Assembly (NCBI GenBank): GCA_021413965.1
Contig: JAIOPI010000039.1
Coordinates: 1-32,953 of the forward strand
Reading direction: 5' to 3'
DNA length: 32,953 bases
From: Lentisphaerota bacterium
GTDB taxonomy: Bacteria; Verrucomicrobiota; Kiritimatiellia; UBA8416; JAIOPI01
Shown: piece by piece, positions 1-7,935 of the stretch
How positions within the stretch are numbered: position 1 is the stretch's first letter
How the letters are laid out: each line of letters opens with the position of its first letter
Made by a program: the position numbers and the translations under genes
Notes under the pieces: generated by a model
What the model was told of the DNA's origin: nothing
The model's database searches: none
Seen by the model: only the letters and a program-made list of their open reading frames with translations

Positions 1-89
1 CGAAAAAGACGCCCCCCGACATGTGACAGTGTGTCGGCGGCGATGCGCGGCGGCCACGCTCCGCAACACAGGCAACAACAAAGACTTAC

Positions 90-137
90 TAGCCCGCATG
101 AGCACAAGCGCGAAGTGCTTGTGAGAAATGCGGGCTA
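90..137. terminator. Long two-part hairpin behind the lut operon
   Basis: The outer arms (90-99 and 128-137) are a perfect 10-bp inverted repeat of TAGCCCGCAT. After a small internal loop the inner arms CACAAGC (103-109) and GCTTGTG (117-123) pair, leaving a short loop. It lies 25 bases beyond the lutC stop. Read on the minus strand it is followed by a moderately T-rich stretch (GTAAGTCTTTGTTGTTG), so it could terminate lut transcription. Its size and internal loop would also suit a dispersed REP-type repeat; one copy cannot separate the two. Confidence 0.55.
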
Positions 138-162
138 GGCGAGGCCGGCTGCCGCCTGCCGG

Positions 163-747
163 TCAGGGGCCCACGCGGAACACGGTCAGCGAGCGAGCTC
201 CGTGGGCGCCGATGACCAGGCACTGTTCGATGTCGGCGGTTTTGGATGGGCCCGCGATGAAGACGCCGAAATCGGTGAGGGGCGCCTGTACCACGCGCGC
301 GTAGGCGTCGTGCATGTGGTGCACGATGTCGTGGCGCGGCAGGACCACGGCCAGATGCTGGGCGAGGAAGAGGGCCGCACGGTGAGGCACGTCCGCGCTC
401 GTGATCCAGACGGCGCCATTCTCAGCCACGCCGAAGACCGCCGGCACCACGGCCAGATCGACCTGGTCAAACGCGTGAGGGTCACCATCGGCGGCAACGG
501 TGAAGTTCCGGCCGGGCACGTCCGCCACGCACGAGAAGACGGTCTGCGCCGCCGGATAACGGGCGGCCACTGCCGCGGCCAAGTCGGCGCGACCGGCCAC
601 GTCCCGCGCCTCGCCGGCCACGGCCTGCAGGGCCGTGGCGAACTGGGCCTGAGGGTCCGCGGATGGCGTCCCCAGCCCCTCGAGTGACGGCCGCGACGCG
701 TCCGGCAGGCGGGCGTTGCGAATGGCGGCGAGGATGGTGTGCTTCAT
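163..747 (-). CDS. lutC: LutC/LldG-family lactate utilisation protein
   Basis: Third subunit of the LutABC (LldEFG) L-lactate oxidation complex, a cytoplasmic or membrane-associated iron-sulfur system that oxidises lactate to pyruvate. The 194-residue product is close to the family's usual length (about 190-240). The C-terminus carries the hallmark segment with FIAGPSKTADIE followed by a GAHGARSLTVF stretch. The ATG at 745-747 overlaps the lutB stop by 4 bp (ATGA), so the two are probably translationally coupled. LutC itself has no iron-sulfur motif, and its exact job in the complex is not well defined. Identity is firm from the motif and from its place behind lutA and lutB. Confidence 0.88.
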   Translation of the reverse strand: MKHTILAAIRNARLPDASRPSLEGLGTPSADPQAQFATALQAVAGEARDVAGRADLAAAVAARYPAAQTVFSCVADVPGRNFTVAADGDPHAFDQVDLAVVPAVFGVAENGAVWITSADVPHRAALFLAQHLAVVLPRHDIVHHMHDAYARVVQAPLTDFGVFIAGPSKTADIEQCLVIGAHGARSLTVFRVGP

Positions 748-2108
748 CGGTCTCTTTGCTCCCGCCAGAGGTCCCGGAAACTGTTCGCCGGCGGCGCCGG
801 CAGGTCGCGTTGACGCAGCCAGGGATTGAATGCCCCGCCCATCAGCCACCGTGGACCGCGCATGGCGATGCGCGCGAGCCGACCGGCGGCAGCGTAGAGG
901 GCCGGGCGCTCGAAGACGAATCGGGTGGCTGCCAACGCAGCGCGCTTTGCCCAGGCCACCTGCCCGGCGGCCGCGAGCTGCTGGCGCCACTCGAAGAGCA
1001 TCGTGTGCAGCGGAATCTTGACGGGGCAGACATCGGAGCAGGAGCCGCACAGCGAGGAGGCAAAGGGCAGGGAGGCGTGGGCGGCGGCGTCGCGCGCGGG
1101 GCCGAGCACGCTGCCGATCGGGCCGGGGATCACCGCGCCGTAGCTGTATCCGCCGCTGCGGCGATAAACCGGGCACGTGTTCAGGCAGGCGCCGCAGCGG
1201 ATGCAATGCAGCGCCTCGCGGAAGGAGGCCATGCCGAGCAGGCGCGAGCGCCCGTTGTCCACCAGCACCACATGCATCTCGCCGCCGGGCGGCGGGCGGT
1301 GAAAATGCGATGTGTACACGGTGATGGGCTGCCCCGTTCCGGAGCGCGCCAGCAGGCGCGTGAACACGCCCAGATCCTCGAGGCGCGGCACGAGCTTCTC
1401 GATGCCGACGCAGGCAATATGCAGGAGGGGGAGGGAGGTGCCGAGATCGGCGTTGCCCTCGTTGGTGCAGACGACGATGCCCCCGGTGGCCGCCACGGCG
1501 AAGTTGGCGCCCGTCAGCCCGGCGCGCGCCTGCAGGAACTCGCGGCGCAAATGCGTGCGGGCCTGCTCGGTCAGGTACTGTGGATCCTCCGCGCCCGCCT
1601 GCGTGCCGAGCGTGCGGTGAAAGAGGTCGCCGATCTCGCGCTTCTTGAGATGGATCGCCGGCAGGACAATGTGGCTGGGCGGCTCGCCCCTCAGCTGCAC
1701 GATTCGCTCGCCCAGATCGGTGTCGATCACGTCGATGCCGCGCGCGATGAGATAGGGGTTGAGGTGGCACTCTTCCGTCAGCATGGACTTGCTTTTGACC
1801 AGGCGCGTCACGCCGCGGGATTGCAGGATCTCGTGCACGATGCGGTTGTGGGCCTCCGCATCCGCCGCCCAATGCACATGAATCCCGTGCGCAACCGCAT
1901 GGGATTCATATTCGAGGAGGTAATCATCGAGGCGGGAAAGCGTGTGGGCTTTGATGGCGCGGGCGCGCTCGCGCAACGCCTCCCATTCCGGGACTGAGGC
2001 GGCGGCCTTGTCGCGCTTCTGGCGCACGAACCAGAGCGCCTCGTCGTGCCAGGTGGTCCGCGCGGGATCCTGCAGGAAGCGCGCGGCGGCGGGGGCATGG
2101 TCGGTCAT
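744..2108 (-). CDS. lutB: LutB/LldF-family iron-sulfur lactate oxidation subunit
   Basis: Iron-sulfur electron-transfer subunit of LutABC, which passes electrons from L-lactate towards the quinone pool. The 454-residue protein has the LutC-like N-terminal two thirds typical of LutB (for example ATGGIVVCTNEGNADL). Two ferredoxin-type clusters follow: CIRCGACLNTCP and, about 50 residues later, CGSCSDVCP. A C-terminal tail ends in the usual NSFRDLW segment. The start ATG (2106-2108) overlaps the lutA stop by 4 bp and the stop overlaps lutC by 4 bp, giving a tightly coupled three-gene operon. A long antisense open frame over this gene (663-1997) is a codon-bias shadow. Confidence 0.93.
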   Translation of the reverse strand: MTDHAPAAARFLQDPARTTWHDEALWFVRQKRDKAAASVPEWEALRERARAIKAHTLSRLDDYLLEYESHAVAHGIHVHWAADAEAHNRIVHEILQSRGVTRLVKSKSMLTEECHLNPYLIARGIDVIDTDLGERIVQLRGEPPSHIVLPAIHLKKREIGDLFHRTLGTQAGAEDPQYLTEQARTHLRREFLQARAGLTGANFAVAATGGIVVCTNEGNADLGTSLPLLHIACVGIEKLVPRLEDLGVFTRLLARSGTGQPITVYTSHFHRPPPGGEMHVVLVDNGRSRLLGMASFREALHCIRCGACLNTCPVYRRSGGYSYGAVIPGPIGSVLGPARDAAAHASLPFASSLCGSCSDVCPVKIPLHTMLFEWRQQLAAAGQVAWAKRAALAATRFVFERPALYAAAGRLARIAMRGPRWLMGGAFNPWLRQRDLPAPPANSFRDLWREQRDR

Positions 2109-2851
2109 GCCGGTCGCCCTCCGGCCAGCACTTCGGCCACGTGGAGGACCTTTAGCGCCGGCCCTTCCCGGCTGATCAGGCCTGCCATGTGCATGAGGCA
2201 GGAGGAATCGGTGCTGACGATGAACTCGGCGCCGGCGCGGGCATGGTCGGCCACGCGGTCGCGGCCCATGCGGCAGGAGACGGCTTCCTCCTGCACGGCG
2301 AACGTGCCGCCGAACCCGCAGCATTCGTCCGGGCGGGACAGCGTGACGAGTTCCAGCCCGTCGACCCCGCGCAGCAGGCGCTCGACTTTCGAGTAGGGGG
2401 CGTCCATGCGTTCCGACGCGCGTCCGAGCCGCAATTCCCGCAGGCCATGGCAGCCGACGTGCAGGCCCACCTTGTGCGGGAAGCGGGCCTGGACGCGCTC
2501 GACTTTCAGGATGTCGACCAGGAACTCGCACAGTTCGTAGGTGTGCGCGCAGACCCGGCGCGCCGATTCCGAATCGGGGACGAGCCCGTGGTAGTGGTGG
2601 CGCACCATCGCGGTGCAACTGCCGGAGGGGCAGACGATGTACTCGTAGGGCGCGAAGATGTCGACGAAACGTGTCGCGAGTTTCGCCGCGTCCCGGGTGC
2701 AGCCCGAATTGGCCATGGGCTGACCGCAGCAGGTTTGCGCCCGGGGAAAGTCGACCGCCACGCCCTGCGCCTCCAGCACGGCCACGGTGGCCATGGCCGC
2801 CGCGGGATACATCTGGTCCATGTAGCAGGGAATGAAGAGGCCGATGTTCAT
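2105..2851 (-). CDS. lutA: LutA/LldE-family CCG-domain lactate oxidation subunit
   Basis: First gene of the lactate operon. The 248-residue product has the two cysteine-rich (CCG) domains of the heterodisulfide-reductase-type family: TCCGQPMANSGC in the N-terminal half and DECCGFGGTF in the C-terminal half, each preceded by an upstream cysteine (for example IPCYMDQ and VGCHGLREL). The start is placed at MNIGLFIPCYMD, the normal N-terminus of LldE/LutA; a frame extension upstream of it looks non-native. No clear Shine-Dalgarno sequence precedes the ATG. The gene is divergent from menG across 92 bp. GlcF-type glycolate oxidase subunits are related, but the LutB and LutC partners settle the identity. 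Confidence 0.92.
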   Translation of the reverse strand: MNIGLFIPCYMDQMYPAAAMATVAVLEAQGVAVDFPRAQTCCGQPMANSGCTRDAAKLATRFVDIFAPYEYIVCPSGSCTAMVRHHYHGLVPDSESARRVCAHTYELCEFLVDILKVERVQARFPHKVGLHVGCHGLRELRLGRASERMDAPYSKVERLLRGVDGLELVTLSRPDECCGFGGTFAVQEEAVSCRMGRDRVADHARAGAEFIVSTDSSCLMHMAGLISREGPALKVLHVAEVLAGGRPA

Positions 2852-2904
2852 CGCGTGGCAAGCTTGGCGGCGGGGCCGCGCCCAACGCAAGCGCAAAGTC
2901 CGGT

Positions 2905-2933
2905 TTGCACGCGTCCGCGCCAGCGTCTACACT
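2905..2933 (+). promoter_or_regulatory. Sigma-70-like promoter of menG, predicted leaderless
   Basis: TTGCAC (2905-2910), a 17-base spacer, then TACACT (2928-2933), a good housekeeping-type match. The predicted transcription start about 7 bases further on falls within a few bases of the menG ATG at 2944, and no Shine-Dalgarno sequence fits in between. The transcript would be leaderless or nearly so. Confidence 0.5.
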
Positions 2934-2943
2934 CGCCCCACCC

Positions 2944-3687
2944 ATGACCACCCCCGATCCAACGCCGGCACCGTCCCCCGCCGCGCCCGAATCCGTGTGG
3001 CGGATGTTTGACCGCATTGCGCCGCGCTACGATCTGCTCAACCGCGTCCTGTCCGGCCGGCGCGATGTGGCCTGGCGACGGCGGATGGCGGACGACCTGC
3101 GCGGCCGCTCCGCCCTGCGCCTGCTCGATCTGGCCACCGGCACGGGCGACCAGATTCTGCACCTGCTCGACGCGGGGGCCGATCTGGCCAGCGCCGTGGG
3201 CATCGACATGTCGGAGGAGATGCTGGCGCGCGGGCGCGAGAAGGTCCGGCAGCGCGGGCTCGCCGCGCGCGTCGACCTGCGAGCGGGCGATGCCACGCAG
3301 GTGTCGTTTCCCGATGCGTCGTTCGATGCCGTGACCATCAGCTTCGGCATTCGCAACGTGGGCGATGTGCCGCTGGCGCTGCGCGAGATGCGCCGCGTGC
3401 TGCGCCCGGGCGGGCGCGCGCTGATCCTGGAGTTTTCCCTGCCAACCCGTACGCTGGTGCGCGCAGGTTATGTGTTTTACCTGCGGCATTTGCTGCCTGG
3501 CATCGGCGGCGTGGTGTCGGGCGATTCTTCCGCCTATCGCTACCTGAACCGAACCATCGAGGCGTTTCCCTCGGGCGAGGCGTTTTGCGCCCTCATGCGG
3601 GAGGCGGGCTTCGTGCAGGTCGCGGCCCAGCCGCTGACGCTCGGCGTGGCCACGATTTACAGGGGAGATGCACCGTCATCCGCGTGA
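2944..3687 (+). CDS. menG: Demethylmenaquinone C-methyltransferase (MenG/UbiE)
   Basis: SAM-dependent methyltransferase for the last step of menaquinone synthesis, demethylmenaquinone to menaquinone; family members can also act on the ubiquinone precursor. The 247-residue product shows FDRIAPRYDLLNRVLSGRRD near the N-terminus, the SAM-binding DLATGTGD motif, the FGIRNV segment and RVLRPGGRALILEFS, all UbiE/MenG hallmarks. The ATG at 2944 is chosen because the family-typical VWRMFDRIAPRYD segment follows shortly and a promoter ends just upstream. It opens the men gene run, and everything downstream belongs to the classical pathway, so menaquinone is the likely product. Confidence 0.93.
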   Translation: MTTPDPTPAPSPAAPESVWRMFDRIAPRYDLLNRVLSGRRDVAWRRRMADDLRGRSALRLLDLATGTGDQILHLLDAGADLASAVGIDMSEEMLARGREKVRQRGLAARVDLRAGDATQVSFPDASFDAVTISFGIRNVGDVPLALREMRRVLRPGGRALILEFSLPTRTLVRAGYVFYLRHLLPGIGGVVSGDSSAYRYLNRTIEAFPSGEAFCALMREAGFVQVAAQPLTLGVATIYRGDAPSSA

Positions 3688-3719
3688 TCGTCGGGGCCAG
3701 CCGGCTGTCGGGTTTCGCG

Positions 3720-3748
3720 TTACAGGCCGGACCCGCCTTTGCTACAGT
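3720..3748 (+). promoter_or_regulatory. Possible promoter of menF
   Basis: TTACAG (3720-3725), a 17-base spacer and TACAGT (3743-3748) lie in the 97-bp gap after menG, about 36 bases before the menF ATG. The -10 is good and the -35 is weak. This suggests menF-menD can be transcribed separately from menG. Confidence 0.35.
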
Positions 3749-3784
3749 GCCGCGTCCGGCTTAGAACCTGAAACGTGTCAGACT

Positions 3785-5107
3785 ATGGCTTCCATTCAGA
3801 TGCAGCCGCCGCCGCAGGCCTTCCGTCGCGTGGTCCTGCCCCTCGCGGGCGGGGATCCCCTGGTCTGGCTGGCGGGGCAACCCGACATCTACCCGCGCGT
3901 GTACTGGACGTCGCGCGACCGCGGGCTGGAAATGGCCGGCGTGGGTGCGGCCGCGCTTGTCTCCGGCCCCTTTGCAGACGGCATGGGCCCCATCCTGCAG
4001 CGCGTGGCGGACGTGCTGGCGCAGAGTGATCCGGATGTGCGCTTCGTGGGCGGCACGCGATTCGACGCCCCGCGGCCCGGTGATGAGGCCTGGGCCGGCT
4101 TCGAGGGCCATTGGTTCGTGCTGCCGGAAGTTGAGATGATCCGGGACCGCCGCGGCACGCGCCTGGTGGCCAATGTGGACGCCTCCGCCGACGTGGCGGC
4201 TGTGCAAGCCAGGCTCGAGCACCTCGCTCGACCGGTGCCGGAACCTGTCGACTTGTGGGCCGAGTTGGACGCGCCCCGCGAGCGGCGCGATGTGCCGGAC
4301 CGTGCCGGATGGGACCGGACCATGCAGGCGGCGCTGCTGGCCATGGAGTCCTGCGAAATCGAGAAGATCGTCCTTGCGCGGCGCACGACGCTGGCGTTCG
4401 CGCACCCCCTCGATCCCCTGCTAATGTTGCGCCGCCTGCGGGACGTGACGCGCGATTGCTTTCACTTCTGCTTTCAGCCGGCCGCGGACACCACCTTCAT
4501 CGGTGCCTCGCCAGAGCGCTTCTACAAGCGAGACGGCCGCGCCATCGAGACCGAAGCCGTGGCCGGCACGCGTCCGCGCGGCGCGCCCCCCGATGCCGAC
4601 CGCCGCCTCGGCGAGGCGCTGCTGGCCAGCGACAAGGACCGCCGCGAGCATCTTTTTGTGCGCGACATGATCCGCGCCGTGCTCGCCCCGCTGTGCGATG
4701 ATGTCCGCGTGGACCCGCAGCCATCGCTCCTGAAACTCGCGCGTGGCCAGCATCTGTTCAGCGGCATCGACGCCACGCTGCGCGTCGCCAGCCGCGATGC
4801 CGATCTCTTCGCGGGGCTGCATCCGACGCCGGCCGTGGGCGGTTGTGCGACCCCCTCCGCGCTGGCCCGTATCCGGGCGTGGGAGGCCTTCGATCGCGGC
4901 TGGTATGCCGCCCCCGTCGGGTGGATCGGTCGCGACGCGGCAGAGTTTGCGGTGGCCATCCGCTCTGCGCTGTGTCGCGGGACTGAACTCGCCCTGTTTT
5001 CCGGAGCCGGTGTGGTGGCCGGTTCGCGGCCGGAGGACGAGTGGGACGAGATTGAAAGCAAGATTCAGGATTTTACCCGGATTCTCTCCGAGCAACCCCT
5101 GGCATGA
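3785..5107 (+). CDS. menF: Isochorismate synthase
   Basis: Converts chorismate to isochorismate, the committed entry to menaquinone. The 440-residue length fits MenF/EntC. The chorismate-binding domain occupies the C-terminal two thirds: the lysine in EKIVLARRTTL, the FIGASPERF segment, ETEAVAGTRPRG, and the metal-binding glutamates near the end (DEWDEIESK). The start at MASIQMQ is preferred because the frame upstream is not family-like and a promoter-like sequence lies between. Salicylate or anthranilate synthases share the fold, but coupling to menD (4-bp ATGA overlap) makes MenF the right call. Confidence 0.93.
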   Translation: MASIQMQPPPQAFRRVVLPLAGGDPLVWLAGQPDIYPRVYWTSRDRGLEMAGVGAAALVSGPFADGMGPILQRVADVLAQSDPDVRFVGGTRFDAPRPGDEAWAGFEGHWFVLPEVEMIRDRRGTRLVANVDASADVAAVQARLEHLARPVPEPVDLWAELDAPRERRDVPDRAGWDRTMQAALLAMESCEIEKIVLARRTTLAFAHPLDPLLMLRRLRDVTRDCFHFCFQPAADTTFIGASPERFYKRDGRAIETEAVAGTRPRGAPPDADRRLGEALLASDKDRREHLFVRDMIRAVLAPLCDDVRVDPQPSLLKLARGQHLFSGIDATLRVASRDADLFAGLHPTPAVGGCATPSALARIRAWEAFDRGWYAAPVGWIGRDAAEFAVAIRSALCRGTELALFSGAGVVAGSRPEDEWDEIESKIQDFTRILSEQPLA

Positions 5108-6846
5108 ATGCGCAAACCGGCGAATTGAACCTGTGGTGGGCCAGCCTGCTGGTGGATGAACTGGTGTCGGCGGGCGTGCGCCTGTGCGCCCTCTGTCCCG
5201 GTTCGCGCAGTTCGCCGCTGGCCGTGGCGGCCGCGCGCCATCCGGGCCTCACCGTTGTGGTGCACTACGACGAGCGCGGCGCCGCATTCTACGCGCTGGG
5301 GGCGGCGCGTGCCAGCGGGCAGCCAGCGGTCTGGCTCACCACCTCGGGCAGCGCCGTGGCCAACGGGTTCCCGGCCGTGGTCGAGGCGTCCGCCGCCCGC
5401 GTGCCGCTCATCCTGCTGACGGCCGACCGCCCGCCCGAACTGCGCGACACCGGCGCCAACCAGACCATCGACCAGGTCAAGCTTTTCGGCTACGAGGTGC
5501 GCTGGCAGTGTGATCTGCCCTGTCCAACCGCGGAGATTGCCCCGTCGTTCGTGCGGAGCACCGCCTCCCAGGCCGTGCACCGCGCCCGCACCGCGCCGGC
5601 CGGTCCCGTGCATCTCAACGCCATGTTCCGCGAGCCCCTCCTGCCGGTGCCCGAGACGGGGCCGGTGGCAGGGGGCGACATGACCGGCGCCGTCGGCACG
5701 CGCTATCCGTCGGGTCTCGGCGCCGTGGCTCCGGAGATGCTGGATGCGCTGGCCGCGGCGATTGGCGGCGAGCCGCGCGGCGTGATCGTGGCGGGTGAAC
5801 TGCGCCGCGCCGATGAGCGCCGCGCGGTTGTCCGGCTTGCCGAACACCTGGGCTGGCCGCTGCTGCCGGATGTGTTGTCAGGCCTGCGGCTGGGGCCCTG
5901 CCGCGGCCCCCGCGCCGCGTATTACGACCAGGTGCTGCTGGCCCCTGAACGGGCGGACGCGCTCCGCCCGGCGGCGGTGCTGCACGTTGGCGGGCCGGTC
6001 ACCTCCAAGCGGCTGCAGCAATTTCTCGAGGCGTCGCGCCCGGCTATCTACGCCCGGCTGTGCGACGATCCGGCGCGCCGCGATCCGGCGCACCAGGTCA
6101 CGCTGCATGCGCAGGGCGATGTGGCCGCCTATGCCGCCGCGCTGACCATTCGCGCCGTCGCGGCGGGCGACCCGCATTGGGCATCGGGCTGGACGGGAGC
6201 GGACGCCGTGATTGATGGCGAGATCGATGCTTTCCTTGGTGCGCAAGCGGGGCTGTGTGAGCCGGGCGTGGCGCGGGTGGTGTCGCGCCACATGGCGGAC
6301 GGCCATGGGTTGTTCGTGGCGAGCAGCATGCCGATTCGCGATTTGGATATGTACGGGGCGATTGACGGCAAGGCGGTGGCGGTGGCGGCCAACCGGGGGG
6401 CGAGCGGCATCGACGGCACGCTGGCCACGGCGGCCGGTTTCGGATCTGGGCTTGGGATGCCGGTCACGGTGCTGATCGGTGACCTGGCGTGCCTGCACGA
6501 CTTGAACTCGCTCGTGCTTGTGGCGCAGGCCGCCAAGCCCGTGACGGTCGTCATCGTCAACAACAACGGCGGCGGCATCTTTTCGTTCCTGCCGATGGCG
6601 CAGCATGCGGACGTCTTCGAGCGCCACTTCGGCACGCCGCACGGATTGCATTTCGAACCGGCGGCCGCCATGTTCGGCCTGGCGTACGCGCGGGCGAAGA
6701 CGCCGGCGGACCTGACGGTCGCGTTGGCGGCGGGCGCACGCGCCGCGCGATCCACGCTGATCGAGGTGGTGACGGACCGCGCCGAGAATGTGCGGGTGCA
6801 TGCGGCGCTGCAAGAGCAGATTCGCGGCCGGCTGTCGGCACCGTGA
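5104..6846 (+). CDS. menD: SEPHCHC synthase (MenD), thiamine diphosphate enzyme
   Basis: Joins 2-oxoglutarate-derived succinic semialdehyde to isochorismate, giving 2-succinyl-5-enolpyruvyl-6-hydroxy-3-cyclohexene-1-carboxylate. At 580 residues it is of usual length. Visible are the N-terminal pyrimidine-binding domain (SRSSPLAVAAARHP, HYDERGAAFYALG with the activating glutamate, LTTSGSAVANGFPAVVEA), a central domain, and the C-terminal pyrophosphate-binding domain with the GDLACLHDLNSL to NNNGGGIFSFLP metal and ThDP motif. Its ATG overlaps the menF stop by 4 bp. The following 193 bp are unusually AT-rich, after which menH resumes. Confidence 0.95.
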   Translation: MNAQTGELNLWWASLLVDELVSAGVRLCALCPGSRSSPLAVAAARHPGLTVVVHYDERGAAFYALGAARASGQPAVWLTTSGSAVANGFPAVVEASAARVPLILLTADRPPELRDTGANQTIDQVKLFGYEVRWQCDLPCPTAEIAPSFVRSTASQAVHRARTAPAGPVHLNAMFREPLLPVPETGPVAGGDMTGAVGTRYPSGLGAVAPEMLDALAAAIGGEPRGVIVAGELRRADERRAVVRLAEHLGWPLLPDVLSGLRLGPCRGPRAAYYDQVLLAPERADALRPAAVLHVGGPVTSKRLQQFLEASRPAIYARLCDDPARRDPAHQVTLHAQGDVAAYAAALTIRAVAAGDPHWASGWTGADAVIDGEIDAFLGAQAGLCEPGVARVVSRHMADGHGLFVASSMPIRDLDMYGAIDGKAVAVAANRGASGIDGTLATAAGFGSGLGMPVTVLIGDLACLHDLNSLVLVAQAAKPVTVVIVNNNGGGIFSFLPMAQHADVFERHFGTPHGLHFEPAAAMFGLAYARAKTPADLTVALAAGARAARSTLIEVVTDRAENVRVHAALQEQIRGRLSAP

Positions 6847-6861
6847 GAAGTCGTCTTTGGC

Positions 6862-6875
6862 GGGTCAGCTGACCC
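6862..6875. repeat. Perfect 14-bp palindrome after menD
   Basis: GGGTCAGCTGACCC is self-complementary over all 14 bases and is followed by a run of C and then TTTG. It lies 16 bases past the menD stop. With no loop it is a poor terminator; it could be an operator or a minimal relic of the TCAG/CTGA-ended palindromes seen near the right end of the window. Confidence 0.4.
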
Positions 6876-6957
6876 CCCCTTTGTTCCCGCTGCCATGTGA
6901 GTACTCCTACTATCGGTTGCGTCCAGTTCAGATATCATCCGAATTCATACCGATCGT

Positions 6958-7002
6958 GAAAGCGGCTGCATATATTGGTGACGTGTTCGCGACGCCGCTT
7001 TC
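6958..7002. repeat. Inverted repeat upstream of the menH promoter
   Basis: GAAAGCGGC (6958-6966) and GCCGCTTTC (6994-7002) form a 9-bp perfect inverted repeat around a 27-base centre. The right arm ends three bases before the proposed menH -35 box, so the repeat could bind a regulator or form a leader hairpin. This is inference from position only. Confidence 0.35.
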
Positions 7003-7004
7003 GC

Positions 7005-7033
7005 TTGCGTAATCACGACTTGCGCGCTAGGCT
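7005..7033 (+). promoter_or_regulatory. Promoter of menH, predicted leaderless
   Basis: TTGCGT (7005-7010), a 17-base spacer and TAGGCT (7028-7033). The expected transcription start coincides with the GTG start codon of menH at 7040, and there is no room for a Shine-Dalgarno site. It would give the menH-menB part of the cluster its own promoter. Confidence 0.45.
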
Positions 7034-7039
7034 AAAAGC

Positions 7040-7852
7040 GTGAAAACGGCCATCCAACTGAACGTGTTGAAGGCGGGGAATCCGGCGGCGCAACCGGTGG
7101 TGCTGCTGCACGGCTTCCTGGGTTCGGCGGACGACTGGGACCTGGTCGCGGCCGACCTGGCGCGGGACTGCTACTGTATTGCCATCGATCTGCCGGGTCA
7201 CGGCGGCAGCATCCGGTTGCCGAACCCGGCATCCTACACCTTCGCCGGCGCGGCGGAGGAAATCCAGGAGGTGCTGGAGGACTTGCGCGTGGCCAACGCC
7301 GTGCTGGCTGGCTACTCGATGGGCGGGCGTCTCGCGCTGCAGTTGGCCGTGCAGAATCCCGGCCGCTGGCGTGCGCTGGTGCTGGAGTCCGCCTCGCCCG
7401 GGCTCGTGGACGAGACCGACAAACTGCTGCGCCAGGCCGCGGATGAGGAGTGGGCGATGCGGTTGGAGCGCGCGCCCTTCAGCGACTTCCTCAAGTCCTG
7501 GTATGAGCAAGCCATGTTCTCGGCCCGTGCGACGGACAGCCACGGGCTGGATCGCATGCTCGCGCGCCGGCGCCGCAACGAACCGGACGAACTGGCCCGC
7601 GCGATGCGCGGCCTGGGCGTGGGCCACCAGCCCGCGCTCTGGGAGCAACTGGGCGCGCTCACCATGCCCATCCTGCTGCTGGCCGGCGAATTCGACTTGA
7701 AGTACGTCGACGTCAGCGAGCGGATGCAACACTTGTGCCGGAAGGCCTCGCGGGTTATCGTGTCCTCAGCCGGGCACAATGTCCATGTGGACAACCCGGA
7801 GGCGTATCTGCGCGCGGTGCGCGGGTTCCTCCTGGGGCTGCGCGCGCCGTAG
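7040..7852 (+). CDS. menH: SHCHC synthase (MenH), alpha/beta hydrolase fold
   Basis: Removes pyruvate from the MenD product to give 2-succinyl-6-hydroxy-2,4-cyclohexadiene-1-carboxylate. The 270-residue protein is a typical alpha/beta hydrolase: oxyanion segment VLLHGFLGSADDW (residues 21-33), DLPGHGGS, nucleophile elbow GYSMGG with Ser93, the acid in GEFDLKY, and the catalytic His in SAGHNVHVDNPEAY. It starts with GTG at 7040, the most upstream family-like codon; MKTAIQLNVL leads straight into the first strand. Hydrolases of this fold are easily confused, but the GYSMGGRLAL and GHNVH motifs together with the position between menD and menB support MenH. Confidence 0.88.
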   Translation: MKTAIQLNVLKAGNPAAQPVVLLHGFLGSADDWDLVAADLARDCYCIAIDLPGHGGSIRLPNPASYTFAGAAEEIQEVLEDLRVANAVLAGYSMGGRLALQLAVQNPGRWRALVLESASPGLVDETDKLLRQAADEEWAMRLERAPFSDFLKSWYEQAMFSARATDSHGLDRMLARRRRNEPDELARAMRGLGVGHQPALWEQLGALTMPILLLAGEFDLKYVDVSERMQHLCRKASRVIVSSAGHNVHVDNPEAYLRAVRGFLLGLRAP

Positions 7853-7935
7853 GGTGGCGCGCGGACGCAACGCCCGGGATCAGGACGACATATACCATCT
7901 GCCCCCCTGAACCCCGAACCCAGGAATCGTTCCCC

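Noticed and set aside
663..1997. 444-aa open frame antisense to lutB
   Set aside because: No recognisable domain, and lutB on the other strand has full motifs; high GC makes long antisense frames common.
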